Shown here piece after piece: positions 42,828-52,675 of a stretch of DNA of 64,000 bases (position 1 is the stretch's first letter; the number at the start of each line of letters is the position of its first letter). A program made the translations under genes and the position numbers. Source of the stretch: Burkholderia sp. MS389 (GTDB lineage Bacteria; Pseudomonadota; Gammaproteobacteria; Burkholderiales; Burkholderiaceae); assembly GCF_016899425.1 (NCBI RefSeq), contig NZ_CP045995.1:1178001-1242000 (forward strand), given 5' to 3'. The notes beneath the pieces are model-generated. The model worked only from the letters and a program-made list of their open reading frames with translations. It did no database searches and was not told the DNA's origin.

Positions 42828-43472
42828 CTAGTCCGCGTTGGGATCCAGCCCCAGCGACTGCGCGCCCAGCACGAACTCGGGCAAGGTTCGCGCGCCCATC
42901 TTCCGCATTGCGTGGCCGCGATGGATCTTCACGGTGATTTCGCTGAGTCCGAGCTCCGCGGCGATCTGCTTGTTCAGGAGGCCGCTCACGACGTATTTCA
43001 TCACTTCGCGCTCGCGCGGCGTCAGCGTCTGGTAGCGGCGGCGCACGTCGGCAACGCGGCTCTCCGACTTGCGCCTTTTCTCGTCCTTCAGTAACGCATT
43101 CTGGACGACGTCCAGCATGTCCTGGTCGCGAAAGGGCTTGGAAAGGAAATCCAGCGCCCCGTTTTTCATCGCCTTCACCGACATCTCGACATCGCCATGA
43201 GCGGTGATGAAGATGATCGGCAACTGCACGTCGCCAGCGACGATCTGCTCCTGCAATGCCAGCCCGCTCTGTCCTTTGAGCCGAACGTCGAGAATCAGGC
43301 AACTCGGCACATCGGGCTTGTCGAAATCAAGGAACGCCTGCGCGGAGCCGAAGAGCTCCACACCCAGGCCGACCGATCGAAACAGCCGGCCGAGCGCTGT
43401 TCGCATGGAATCGTCATCGTCGACGACGTACACGACGGAGTGTGTTGCGATGAGATCGGGACCCTGGCTCAT
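42828..43472 (-). CDS. FixJ/NarL-type response regulator
   Basis: 214 aa. Receiver domain: VVYVVDDDDSMRTAL (acidic patch), phospho-acceptor Asp in CLILDVRLKGQSGLALQE, Thr of FITAHGD, Lys of FLSKPFRDQDML. LuxR-type HTH at the C-terminus: YQTLTPREREVMKYVVSG, LLNKQIAAELGLSEITVKIH. Its start overlaps the stop of the sensor kinase gene by 4 nt (ATGA), so it is the cognate regulator and translationally coupled. Similar FixJ-type pairs control aromatic or dicarboxylate metabolism and micro-oxic responses. Confidence 0.9.
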   Translation of the reverse strand: MSQGPDLIATHSVVYVVDDDDSMRTALGRLFRSVGLGVELFGSAQAFLDFDKPDVPSCLILDVRLKGQSGLALQEQIVAGDVQLPIIFITAHGDVEMSVKAMKNGALDFLSKPFRDQDMLDVVQNALLKDEKRRKSESRVADVRRRYQTLTPREREVMKYVVSGLLNKQIAAELGLSEITVKIHRGHAMRKMGARTLPEFVLGAQSLGLDPNAD

Positions 43473-45367
43473 GGCTGAGTGATTCCTTCAAGCGGTAGAA
43501 CGAACTGCATCAATGCCCCCTTGTTTTCCTGCGACTCGGCCCAGATGCGGCCGCCATGCCCCTCGACGATGGAACGGCAAATCGAGAGCCCCATGCCCAT
43601 GCCCTCCTTCTTGGTGGTGAAGAAAGGCGTAAACAACGAATTGACGTCTTCGCTGCGAATGCCGGGGCCGGAATCCTCCACGCGCACCTGCACGTTTGCG
43701 CCGTCGACGAGCGCGGTCGACACGGTCAGGATGCGCTTGCCGTCAGCGACACCGCTCATCGCCTGGACGGCATTCATCAGCAGGTTGATGATGACTTGCT
43801 GCAACTGCACGCGATCCCCGCGGACCCAAAGAGACGGTTCACCGGCCCGCGCGACCTCGACGCCGTGACTCTGCAGCTCCCGACGCATGAGATCGACGGA
43901 TTGCTCGACGATGGACGTCACGTCGACGAGCGCGTCGTCCCGGTCTCTTCGCTTGGCCATCGCCCGAATCTGCCGAATGATGTCCGTCGCCCGTCTCGCG
44001 TCGTCGGTGATCTGTTCGAAGGAATCGCGCACCTCGACGAGATCCGGCACGTCGTGGTCGAGCCAGCGCAACCCCGCCTCGCCGGACGTGACGATCGCCG
44101 CCAGCGGCTGAGTGACCTCATGCGCGATCGAAGCCGCCAGCTCCCCCAGCATCGTGACGCGCGTGACATGCGCCAGTTCCGAGCGCGATCGCTCGAGCGC
44201 CTGCTCGGCCTGCCGCCGCTCCTCGATGTCCGTGTTGACGCCGTACCAGCGCAGGATCCGGCCGTCTTCACCGCGCAATGGCGCGGCACCGACGATCATG
44301 CAACGATACTCGCCGCTGCCGAGCTGGACGCGCGCGGTGACCTCGAACGGGCTGCCGGAAGAAATCGCATCGTGCCACGCTGCGCGCAGCGTCTCGATGT
44401 CGTCGGGATGAACGATATCGCGCCATACATCCGTGCCGTCAATGGTCCGCACGCCGTAATCCGTCCAGCGCCGATTGAGATACAGCAGGCGCCCGTCTTC
44501 GTCCGTGCTCCACACCATCGCGGGAATCGCGTCGACGGTGGCCACGAGTTCCTCTTTCTGGCGGCGCAGCTCGGCTTCCAGCGATTTCGCCTGCGTGATG
44601 TCGCTATCGGTGGACAGGATCGCGATCGGCAGGCCCGACTTGTCACGTGACACGATCCACCGACTCGAAATCACGACGCGTTCGCCGTTCTTGCGAATGC
44701 GCGTCAGCTCGCCCTGCCAGTTGCCGTCCGCCACCGTCTTCTCGATCAGCTCCGCAATCGGCAATGCGGCGCCGGTGTGCGTCAACTCGTGGAACGCTTT
44801 GCCGAACGCTTCCGGTGCGCCCCATCCGTACAGGCGCTCCGCGCCCTTGCTCCAGAAGCGGATACGCCCGTCGAGCCCGTACACCACGATCGCATCGTGA
44901 GTCAGGTTGAGCAAGTCGACCTGGTTCTGCAGCGTCGCCCGGCTGCTCTGATTGCGCAATGCCAAAGCAGAGACGGTCACGATCGCAATGACGCTGACGA
45001 TACAGCGCGCGAGAGAACTGACTGCGATCTGATCGCTCTGGGCGAGAAGGAATCCGAGGACCGTCAGGGATACGCAGGCCCACGCCACACCGACGGTGAC
45101 CGTTTGAGACGCGACCGACGCGACCAGCAGGACCACGACGACATACAGCACGGCGACGGCGACGTCGACGGGCGCAAATGCGTCGACGAGGAATACCGCG
45201 AGGCCGAGCGCAATCGCTACCGCGTACACCGCGGGCTGACTGTTCCGGAGCTGCGTCTGGAGATTGGGCCCGAGCGCCGACGCACGCGCCGCCGCGAGTT
45301 CGGCCGGCGCTATGACCGGATCCAGGTATGCGCCGCGGCCATCGCCCGCCTGGCGATCGTTGTTCAT
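43469..45367 (-). CDS. Membrane PAS-PAS sensor histidine kinase (FixL/TodS-like)
   Basis: 632 aa. Four N-terminal membrane segments (about residues 48-160, for example VYAVAIALGLAVFLVDAFAP), then two PAS domains (LLNLTHDAIVVYGLDGRIRF and VDAIPAMVWSTDEDGRLLYL). The second has a PAC tail (RILRWYGVNTDIEERRQAEQ). The H-box is MLGELAASIAHEVTQPLAAI (FixL-type, His near residue 420), followed by HATPase_c with NLLMNAVQAM (N), VEDSGPGI (G1) and MGMGLSICRSIVE (G2). A membrane-anchored kinase that probably senses redox or small molecules through PAS domains. It lies between a receiver-only regulator (30-bp gap upstream) and the FixJ-like gene (4-nt overlap). Confidence 0.9.
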   Translation of the reverse strand: MNNDRQAGDGRGAYLDPVIAPAELAAARASALGPNLQTQLRNSQPAVYAVAIALGLAVFLVDAFAPVDVAVAVLYVVVVLLVASVASQTVTVGVAWACVSLTVLGFLLAQSDQIAVSSLARCIVSVIAIVTVSALALRNQSSRATLQNQVDLLNLTHDAIVVYGLDGRIRFWSKGAERLYGWGAPEAFGKAFHELTHTGAALPIAELIEKTVADGNWQGELTRIRKNGERVVISSRWIVSRDKSGLPIAILSTDSDITQAKSLEAELRRQKEELVATVDAIPAMVWSTDEDGRLLYLNRRWTDYGVRTIDGTDVWRDIVHPDDIETLRAAWHDAISSGSPFEVTARVQLGSGEYRCMIVGAAPLRGEDGRILRWYGVNTDIEERRQAEQALERSRSELAHVTRVTMLGELAASIAHEVTQPLAAIVTSGEAGLRWLDHDVPDLVEVRDSFEQITDDARRATDIIRQIRAMAKRRDRDDALVDVTSIVEQSVDLMRRELQSHGVEVARAGEPSLWVRGDRVQLQQVIINLLMNAVQAMSGVADGKRILTVSTALVDGANVQVRVEDSGPGIRSEDVNSLFTPFFTTKKEGMGMGLSICRSIVEGHGGRIWAESQENKGALMQFVLPLEGITQP

Positions 45368-45397
45368 AAAGTCACTCGGTAAAGACGGATTTCCGGA

Positions 45398-45778
45398 TCA
45401 CGTCCGATTGCGCTCCGAGCCGATATCCTCGAGGCGCTGCTTGATCTGCGCCGGATCCACCGGTTTGCTGAATACGCAGATCGCGCCAAGCTTCATCGCT
45501 TGCTCGCGGGTGGCTTCGGATGGAAAAGCTGTGATGAAGATCACGGGTGGGGCCGGCCCGCGCTCGAGAAGCGCCTCATACATCTCCAGCCCGGTGATGC
45601 CCTTCATCTGGACGTCCGAAATGATACACGCGACGTCCATGATCAGGTCGGCGTCAAGGAATTCCTCGCCGGACTCATAGACCCTGACTTCCCAGCCGAG
45701 CGAGCGAACGAGGCTTCGCGTGGCTCTGCGGATGGACCGGTCATCATCGACGATGGAAACAATACCTTGGTTGGGCAT
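45398..45778 (-). CDS. Receiver-only response regulator
   Basis: 126 aa from MPNQGIVSIVDDDRSIRRAT (ATG 45778; AAGGA 8-9 nt upstream). Complete receiver: DDD, phospho-acceptor Asp in CIISDVQMKGITGLEMYEAL, Thr of FITAFPSE, Lys of VFSKPVDPAQIKQRL. There is no output domain, so it acts by protein contact, phosphate sink or modulation of the kinase next door. First gene of the three-gene two-component operon. Confidence 0.87.
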   Translation of the reverse strand: MPNQGIVSIVDDDRSIRRATRSLVRSLGWEVRVYESGEEFLDADLIMDVACIISDVQMKGITGLEMYEALLERGPAPPVIFITAFPSEATREQAMKLGAICVFSKPVDPAQIKQRLEDIGSERNRT

Positions 45779-45938
45779 ACGAGCGGTCCTTGACCTTCCA
45801 TTCAGTAACAATTTCGAGAACGCGAACATTTCAGGTCGACGGCTCGACCGAATCGTATGCTGCCGGCATGCGGCGCGCAAACTATACTTCGGTTTAAGTA
45901 TGGCCTCGGCGAGCATGCTCGCGCGCTGCCGGCACCGG

Positions 45939-46973
45939 CTACGCGGTCGGGGCCGCCGCCCCAAGGCGCTGCAAACCCGTCGGAATGAACGGCGCCTCCT
46001 TGCGGCCGTCGGCGACGCTCCAGTACGGTGCCGCGTCGCGCCCGCCGCCGATCGCGGGAGCGCTGTCGAAACTTGCGATCTCCAGATCGCGGAGCTGGGC
46101 CTGAATCCAGTCGATGAACGCCCGAATCGACATGGGCACCTGCCGCCGGTCCGGATACAGAACGGAAATCGGCAGCGGCGGCGGAGCATATTCGTCAAGG
46201 ATGACGACGAGCGTTCCTTCGGCGAGTTCGTCCGCCACCATGCGCTCGCTCACCTGGGCGATGCCGACGCCCTCCACTGCATAGCGAACGGCGGAACGGA
46301 CGTCATTGACGCAAATGCGCTCCGCCAGCCTGAGCCGCGATTCCGCGCCATCGACGGTGTAGCGGAATTCCCGGGCCGGGCCGAAGCGCCGCGGGGTGTA
46401 ATGGATGACGTCGTGACAATGCAGGCTGTCGGGGTCGGCCGGCGTGCCGCGAACGCGCAGATAGTCCGGGCTCGCGACGGTCACCACGTGAAAATTCCCG
46501 ACGCGCCGGCTGCGCAGCGACGAATCGGCAAGCTGCCCGACGACGACTGCGCAGTCCACGCCGTTCGCGATCAGGCCGTCCGCATCCCCACCTACGTCCA
46601 CGCGCAGGCCCACTTCCGGGTAAGTTGCGTGAAACGCCGGCACGAACGGCAAAACCGAATGTGCGACTTCCTGGTCGACGTCCACGGCCAACCGACCGCG
46701 CGCGATCTTCCCCGCGCCGCTGAGTTGCTGCTGCATGTGCTCGATCTCGCCGAGAATGCGCTGGCAGTGCTCCTGATACTGCGCGCCCTCGGTGGTCAGC
46801 CGAACACAGCGGGTCGAGCGCTGAAGCAACGTCACGCCGAGATGCTCCTCCAGTCTCCGGACCAGCGTGCTGGCCGACGCCGCGCTGATACCGAGCATCT
46901 CGGCCGCTGCAGTGAAACTGCCCAGTCGGGCGACGTGACTAAACACTGACATCGCGTGCAGGGTACGGTCCAT
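45939..46973 (-). CDS. LysR-family transcriptional regulator
   Basis: 344 aa, GGAG 7 nt upstream. HTH LGSFTAAAEMLGISAASAST followed by LVRRLEEHLGVTLLQRSTR. Effector domain with RLAVDVDQEVAHSVLPFVPA and YRYAVEGVGIAQ-type core (AVRYAVEGVGIAQVSERMV). The C-terminus extends about 40 residues beyond the usual LysR end with a Pro/Gly/Ala-rich tail (APAIGGGRDAAPYWS...), which may be recent read-through or a lineage-specific extension. No obvious divergent target gene: the 397 bp upstream hold no clear gene, so its regulon is unknown. Confidence 0.87.
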   Translation of the reverse strand: MDRTLHAMSVFSHVARLGSFTAAAEMLGISAASASTLVRRLEEHLGVTLLQRSTRCVRLTTEGAQYQEHCQRILGEIEHMQQQLSGAGKIARGRLAVDVDQEVAHSVLPFVPAFHATYPEVGLRVDVGGDADGLIANGVDCAVVVGQLADSSLRSRRVGNFHVVTVASPDYLRVRGTPADPDSLHCHDVIHYTPRRFGPAREFRYTVDGAESRLRLAERICVNDVRSAVRYAVEGVGIAQVSERMVADELAEGTLVVILDEYAPPPLPISVLYPDRRQVPMSIRAFIDWIQAQLRDLEIASFDSAPAIGGGRDAAPYWSVADGRKEAPFIPTGLQRLGAAAPTA

Positions 46974-47370
46974 GCTGTTCTCCGGAAATCGTTGCGGTAG
47001 AAGGATTAACCAGAAGTCTAGAGAACAGTCGGCCCCGGCAATATCACCTCGTGGGAGCTTAATCCTTATACGATGGTGTTACGAGGCGCACGGCTGGCGC
47101 AGCGCGATGAAATCGTGGCCCGCTTGGGATTCCCGGGCCAAATGAAACAGGTCGGCGGCTCGGGTTCCGGCGATGCTACTGCCGCGCGGCCGGAGCCACG
47201 CGTTTTGCGACAGCGGAGTTTGAGCAGCCGATCGTGCCATGGTGATAAGGTTCCTTTTTATCTCATTATCATGCTGTTCGGCGATGTCTGCGAACAGCCA
47301 CGCAGCGACACCGGGTGGCCTTCTCGAGCCGGCCAAAAGGCCCTTTTGCGAACCGACGCACGCTTCTCAG
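46974..47370. other. Intergenic region, no supported gene
   Basis: About 400 bp between the LysR start and the stop of the large NTPase gene. Frames on both strands (for example minus 47079-47336) lack ribosome-binding sites and domains. It may be remnant sequence at an internal junction of the island. Confidence 0.45.
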
Positions 47371-50300
47371 TTAGTCTCTACCCGACCGCTTAGGTACCGA
47401 CTTGGAAGGTTTGACGGGCCGAGCGCAGGTAGAGACATCGACGACGCAGATTTCGGGATGCGGGCCCGCTGCCGATTCGCTTCGGATACGTACGGCCAAA
47501 GTGAGCAGCCGCTGTACCACCCCCTCAAAATTCAAGTAGGTGCCGTCGGGCAGTTCCCAGCCCTTTGGCCGCGGCTTCTGATGCACCACGAGAAGGATGC
47601 CTTCGCGGCCATTTTGCGCGCGCAGATATTGCCCGCATAGCTGGCTGACCAGCGCTTCCTCAAGCTGCTGCATCGTCCAACTCTCCGCGACCTTGATTTC
47701 AGTGGCCACATTGGCGTCGCTGGCCTTCGCTCTGAAACGCAGGTCTGGTTCCTTCTCATCTGCTACGCGCACTTCGCGCTCGATCGAATAGGCGGTTCCC
47801 TGCATTTGTCTTAACCGATCCGCCATCCAGTTCTGCACAGCGGCTTCGTCAGGCTGTGCACTCAAGGTCGTGCCCTGCTGGAAATCGCCATGGACAAGAT
47901 CGTGTTGCAAGTCTTCTAAGCGCTGCATCGCCATACGCTGCAGTTCGTGGCCAGTCACTGGCTGCCTCTCAAACTGCTGCTCAAAGCGGAGCGGCTCATC
48001 CGCACGCCAGGCTGTCTGCTCCGCGTCATTGGCAGCCCGTTCTCGCGCTAGTGCGAGCAGACGTGATCGAGCCACCGGGAAATTGGGTTCATCCATCAAG
48101 CGAAGGATAGCGGCATAGGTGGCATGTCCCGGTGTGCTGACCAAAGCTGTGAATGCCGCTGAACGTGCATCTTGCGCATCGTCGCGTTCGTCTGGCGAAA
48201 ACACGCCATTGTTCGTGCGGTCACGATCCTCTTCCACTCGCACTATGCGATACGCGAGCATGACCAGACGCTCCAGGGTTGCTACATCGAGATGCGCGTC
48301 CGGCGGTGCCGACCGCGACCAGCGCGAACCGAATATCTGGGGCAATACACGCTCGACGAGCGCTGTCTTCTGAGCCTCGCCCAGCAGATCGAGCTTTGCC
48401 ATCAATGTGTCCGTCGCACCTTGCACGTCGATCGCATATGCGGCCCCCAAGTATTGCGCACTGACTTGCGGGTCCGTTGAAGACTGGAACCTGTCAAGCA
48501 CCAATGTGTAGAACGCCCGCTTTGTGTCTGCTGGCAAGCCGCGCTTGAGGATGAACAGAACTGGACGCAGCGCAACACAATTCAGATCAGATCGAGCCTG
48601 CAGTTCGCGCCACAGGGAGGGAGCCATCAGGCGAGTCAGGCTTTCATCGCTGCGGCTGATGGCCTCCACGATTTGATAATGTCCTGGTGGCGTGGGGTCG
48701 TCCAGGTTGCTTGTCGCCTCTTGCGCGAACACCTTCTCTACCGCGGCAGGCCAGACTGCAGCTAGCGCTGTGGTCCAATCGGGAAAACCGTTGAGTTCCA
48801 GCGTCGCGTATTCAGCGGCACGAATTGCTTGCTGCTCGGTCAGATGCAGCGCCCAATCTGCCCGTGCCGCCGCTTCAATCGAAACCCCGGCGATGCCCAG
48901 ACAATCAATCGAGCTGATCAGGTTGCGTTCGCCGGGCGGACGCGCACTATGCAGTGTCGGTTTCCAGGCTCGCCAAATCTCGGCAAGCCCGGCGGTAAAC
49001 GCTGCCGCGACTTCCTCTCCGGCCAGTTCTTTAATGGGCGCGACGCTGTCGATCGCGTAGCGCGAATTGCTGCTGGTGGCCTCACTAAGCAACTGCCAAA
49101 GGCTATAAATCCGGTTGTCAACGCCCTTCGGTGTGATGGGGTGCAGGTGATGCAGCTGCGCCGGATTTGCCTGCAGATCCGCGATGAAGTCGACCCACGA
49201 CTGCTCCTGCTCAACCTGTCTGTGCTCGCTTTCCAGAATAGCCTCTGCCAACTCTTCTTCGCTCTTGATTTCTTCCGCCGACTTGATGCGTGGAGTCATC
49301 CATTCGATATAAGCTGCTTGCATTTCCGTGTCCGTTGCGGCGACGCCAGCAATGCGTGCCTTCAACGCCTCTGGCTCGCCAGCCGTGAGCCAGAGATTGA
49401 GCGCAGTGTTGATAGCCAGTTGCCGCTCAGTAGCGAGCGGCCGAGATGCACCGTCGGTCAAAAGCCAATCGATGTCGTCGAGCACCAGCCCAGGCGGCCA
49501 GCCAAGAAACTTCATTTGGAAAGAGTAGAGCAACGGGCGTCCCGACAGATTTTTGTGGTTGCCCAGTCGGTCGGCAGCTCGCCAGAAGACGGCACGACGG
49601 CGCTCCGGCGTACGATGCAACAGTTCGACCGCATCGGCCGCCTTGTTGATTTGCCGCTGCGTCATGTCCAGATGCCCATCACCGATACACAGCACTGCGT
49701 CGATCGCTGCGGTTGGCGATACATTGGATGGTGACAAATCCAGTAGACGCTGTGCTGCCACGCCGAGCGCCGTAGCGTACTGCTCATGCCTTGGCGATCT
49801 TTCGCCAATACCTACTTCCGGCTCCGCTTCTAGCTGTTGCAAGAGCCCTTCAATCAATCGAGTCAGGTCAGCCGCGCTCGTCAGCCGCTCGACGAGCTTT
49901 GCCCCGTCCCAATCGAATCTGAAGCCACCGCCCTCGGCGTCACCCAGGTGAATGACCGCCAGGATCGCCAGCAGGTCATCGACACCGAGCAGTCGCGGGA
50001 ACAAGTCCTCGACGGCTTCCCGGACGACTGTTGGCGAGATTGATGCACACTGCATCTTGATGTATTCGGCATAGTCTCTGTGTGCGGCTTCACCACCAGC
50101 AGCAAGAAGAGCGCGACCGGCGGTGATGGCTGTGTAGAGATCTTGGTATCGGCCGAACGACGCGGCGACCGCCAGATCAACACAATCTTTGATCTTGCCC
50201 AACCAAATCAAGCGCAACACGAAGCGTCGAATTTCGTCGTGTTCCTTGTCCGCCGCCCAGATGCCGCGCAGCGTCGTCGCGATATCCGGCTGAGCAAATC

Positions 50301-51741
50301 GCGCAAGGCTACTCAGATCTAGGTGTGGCACTTCTTCCTCCCGGCGCATCCGCTCCACCAGCGCCGTGAGCAATGTTTGCCGTGTTTCAAGAGAAAGGCT
50401 TGCCGGGTCTCCTGCGGTGAACAGCAGAAAGGGCGCGCGACGCACAACCTCCCTGGCGACGCTTTCGTCCCAGAGAGCAAGCCAAGCCGCCGTTTCCAAC
50501 ATCGAAGGCTTGACCAACTCGACTTCGTAGGTCCGTGAAAAAAGCAGATCATGCAGTCGGCGTTGCGGGAGGTTTGCACGCCGCAACCGCTGCAGCCAAC
50601 GTGCCGCAAGATAGGCGCGCACCACGCCTTCGTTGTCGTTGTGCAATCTGGCGCGGCCGAAAGTCGCTGGGTCGAATGCCGGCCTCGTGAGCAGTTTCAT
50701 CCGATCTTCGCTAGACCAGTCCGGAAGCACGTCGTCGATCTTGGCTACGCTTCCTTCGGTTTCGAGCCGGGTATCGTTATCCGGTATTGCGACGGTCGTC
50801 TGCCGTCCAAACACGAGGGCTGCACCGATCCGTTCTAGGCCCTGTTTAGCGCGCTCGGTGTCAAGGCTATCCCGGCGACCGCGTTCCGGGTCTGTTTCCT
50901 GGAGTCGTTCACGCAGGCCCACTTCCGTCATCACGGTGAAGCTGCCAAGGTGCCCGTGGCTGTCCCAGTAGCTCACGATCCAGTCTAGGTCTAGCGGCCG
51001 GCACGCGAATCCCCATAGGCTCGCAGCCTCGATAGCGTCCATTAGCCCTTCGAGGTTCGGGGCGTTTTTGGCTGCGGCATAAGTCCGTACCTGCTCGGTA
51101 TCGAGCTGGGCCATCACCACGATGAGAGGCGTTTCAGCCGGCGTCGGTTCTGGGCGTTTTTCGCGGCGGAGGACGCGGCGGACCAGCGTTCCGAGCGGGG
51201 GAAGAGGATCGGCGGGGTTGTCGTGGGGCAGTGGCAGTTCGTCGTTCAGCCGCTGCGCATCGCGCGCGAATTCCCAATCAGTGTGCCGTCCGGACAGAAC
51301 GATGTGGGCGCGGCTCTCTCCACCGGCAATCCCTTCAGCAATTTGTCGCAGCGCTCTTTCCAGGCGGATATTGTCGAGTTTCGCCTCATCAATGGAGTCA
51401 ATGAAAAACCATCCCGGTTCATTGCTGTTGCGCCAATCATTTAACCGTTGCCGGTCGGCAGGCCGCAAAGCCTTATCGAGCCCGTCGCGACCAACATCTT
51501 GAACAGTCGCGTAGACAGCAAATCTGCCTGCAGCCGTCTGCTGGCGTGCTTGCTCGGACAGTTCCACGGTCTTGCCACTACCTGCCTCAGCTAGGATAAC
51601 GACGCGGCGCTTAGCAATAAGCTCGGACCAACCCAGCAAGCCATTCGACAAGCCAGCCGCGGCCCGAAACCGTGAACGGGCGAGCGGATCTGTATTTTCT
51701 CGCCATTCATAAAACTGGCGATTCAGCGGGATGGCGGTCAT
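47371..51741 (-). CDS. Giant P-loop NTPase (STAND/NACHT-like) with C-terminal PD-(D/E)XK-like nuclease motif
   Basis: 1,456 aa. The N-terminus carries an NTPase: Walker A AEAGSGKT (51-58), Walker B WFFIDSIDEA (111-120), sensor-like HIVLSGRHTDWEF near 146. It is followed by about 1,000 residues of helical sequence without motifs I can name, as in the superstructure-forming repeats of STAND proteins. Near the C-terminus EPDLRFRA and VATEIKVAESW give D1333, E1348 and K1350 in the spacing of a PD-(D/E)XK nuclease core, followed by SQLCGQYLR and GILLVVHQK. Together this looks like an NTP-switch defence protein that cuts nucleic acid when triggered. Known STAND defence proteins (Avs and others) usually carry the effector at the N-terminus, so this order is unusual. 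It follows an FRG-domain gene by 60 bp. Trigger, multimerisation and substrate are inference. Confidence 0.7.
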   Translation of the reverse strand: MTAIPLNRQFYEWRENTDPLARSRFRAAAGLSNGLLGWSELIAKRRVVILAEAGSGKTVELSEQARQQTAAGRFAVYATVQDVGRDGLDKALRPADRQRLNDWRNSNEPGWFFIDSIDEAKLDNIRLERALRQIAEGIAGGESRAHIVLSGRHTDWEFARDAQRLNDELPLPHDNPADPLPPLGTLVRRVLRREKRPEPTPAETPLIVVMAQLDTEQVRTYAAAKNAPNLEGLMDAIEAASLWGFACRPLDLDWIVSYWDSHGHLGSFTVMTEVGLRERLQETDPERGRRDSLDTERAKQGLERIGAALVFGRQTTVAIPDNDTRLETEGSVAKIDDVLPDWSSEDRMKLLTRPAFDPATFGRARLHNDNEGVVRAYLAARWLQRLRRANLPQRRLHDLLFSRTYEVELVKPSMLETAAWLALWDESVAREVVRRAPFLLFTAGDPASLSLETRQTLLTALVERMRREEEVPHLDLSSLARFAQPDIATTLRGIWAADKEHDEIRRFVLRLIWLGKIKDCVDLAVAASFGRYQDLYTAITAGRALLAAGGEAAHRDYAEYIKMQCASISPTVVREAVEDLFPRLLGVDDLLAILAVIHLGDAEGGGFRFDWDGAKLVERLTSAADLTRLIEGLLQQLEAEPEVGIGERSPRHEQYATALGVAAQRLLDLSPSNVSPTAAIDAVLCIGDGHLDMTQRQINKAADAVELLHRTPERRRAVFWRAADRLGNHKNLSGRPLLYSFQMKFLGWPPGLVLDDIDWLLTDGASRPLATERQLAINTALNLWLTAGEPEALKARIAGVAATDTEMQAAYIEWMTPRIKSAEEIKSEEELAEAILESEHRQVEQEQSWVDFIADLQANPAQLHHLHPITPKGVDNRIYSLWQLLSEATSSNSRYAIDSVAPIKELAGEEVAAAFTAGLAEIWRAWKPTLHSARPPGERNLISSIDCLGIAGVSIEAAARADWALHLTEQQAIRAAEYATLELNGFPDWTTALAAVWPAAVEKVFAQEATSNLDDPTPPGHYQIVEAISRSDESLTRLMAPSLWRELQARSDLNCVALRPVLFILKRGLPADTKRAFYTLVLDRFQSSTDPQVSAQYLGAAYAIDVQGATDTLMAKLDLLGEAQKTALVERVLPQIFGSRWSRSAPPDAHLDVATLERLVMLAYRIVRVEEDRDRTNNGVFSPDERDDAQDARSAAFTALVSTPGHATYAAILRLMDEPNFPVARSRLLALARERAANDAEQTAWRADEPLRFEQQFERQPVTGHELQRMAMQRLEDLQHDLVHGDFQQGTTLSAQPDEAAVQNWMADRLRQMQGTAYSIEREVRVADEKEPDLRFRAKASDANVATEIKVAESWTMQQLEEALVSQLCGQYLRAQNGREGILLVVHQKPRPKGWELPDGTYLNFEGVVQRLLTLAVRIRSESAAGPHPEICVVDVSTCARPVKPSKSVPKRSGRD

Positions 51742-51801
51742 TGGTATAGGTGCGCAGCGGCAGTAGGTCTCTGTTGAGGGCGATTGGCCACGGGAGGCGC
51801 C

Positions 51802-52653
51802 TCAGAGATTGCCAGCGCCGGGCGTTGGCTGGTCAGCTGGATACAGGATGGTGTCGGTGATGCGGCCGGCGACCCCGTCGAGGTCCGGGAACAACACACC
51901 GCGATTGATGCCGGCCCGCTGAAGCTGTCCCCGAATGATGCCGAATTTTTCGCCTGGAATACGAATATAGCGCAGCCGGTCGCGAAACTCAGGGTTGGTG
52001 TCGAGCGCGAAGTACTTCGTGTCGAGCCCACTCTGCTTGCCGCGATGCACTGTAAACCAGCCATCCTGGGCAGCGATACGGCGGGACACGTGCCGCGGCT
52101 TAAGCAAACGTGTTTGGCCGAGCCCGAGCGGATCTTTGCTCTCATCGGAGGAGATCAGATCGCCATGCGTAACGGGCAACATCCAGACCGCGCCCGGCAA
52201 CACGCCGCGGCCCTCCTCGTTTTCACACGAGCGGTTCTCGCACGGTTTCTCGACGGCTGGCTTTTTCACGGCGAACCAAAGAGCCGACAATGCACTCCCC
52301 GACCAATCCAGCAAGCGGGTTGGCATCGCGTGGTGTTGCGCGATCGCGAGCCAGTCGGCATTCGTCAACTCCACGGTCGATTCGACGTGAGGCACGGCAC
52401 GCTGCTTGAACTCGTCGAGCATGCGTTGCTCGGTGCCGGGCCGAAGCCGCATCTGGTACGGTGCGCGTCCAATGGAGGGCAGCAGCCGCCACGACTCGAC
52501 TTCCTGACCGCGAAACAACGGGAAATCGAGATCCATCACGGGGACGCTGGCAAGCCAGTTGTCGACGTGTTGTAGAAAGCTCACGAGGTCCGTCGCTTCC
52601 CCGACACATTGGACATCGCGGAGATTGGGATCGAGACTGGATGAGGTGCTCAT
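51802..52653 (-). CDS. FRG-domain protein
   Basis: 283 aa; AAGGA about 8 nt upstream of ATG 52653. The FRG domain (named for its Phe-Arg-Gly motif) covers about residues 45-190: FPLFRGQEVESWRLLPSIGR at the start, LAIAQHHAMPTRLLDWSGSA, LSALWFAVKKP, and a late DTKYFALD / LRYIRIPGEK segment. FRG proteins are frequent in prophages and defence islands; the biochemical activity is not established. It lies immediately upstream of the giant NTPase, same strand, and may be its sensor or effector partner. Confidence 0.78.
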   Translation of the reverse strand: MSTSSSLDPNLRDVQCVGEATDLVSFLQHVDNWLASVPVMDLDFPLFRGQEVESWRLLPSIGRAPYQMRLRPGTEQRMLDEFKQRAVPHVESTVELTNADWLAIAQHHAMPTRLLDWSGSALSALWFAVKKPAVEKPCENRSCENEEGRGVLPGAVWMLPVTHGDLISSDESKDPLGLGQTRLLKPRHVSRRIAAQDGWFTVHRGKQSGLDTKYFALDTNPEFRDRLRYIRIPGEKFGIIRGQLQRAGINRGVLFPDLDGVAGRITDTILYPADQPTPGAGNL

Positions 52654-52675
52654 TGGTGAATCCTTTGTTCGTGGG

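Noticed and set aside
47079-47336. 85-codon minus-strand frame near the LysR and NTPase genes
   Set aside because: No start signal and no recognisable similarity; listed only as part of the intergenic region.
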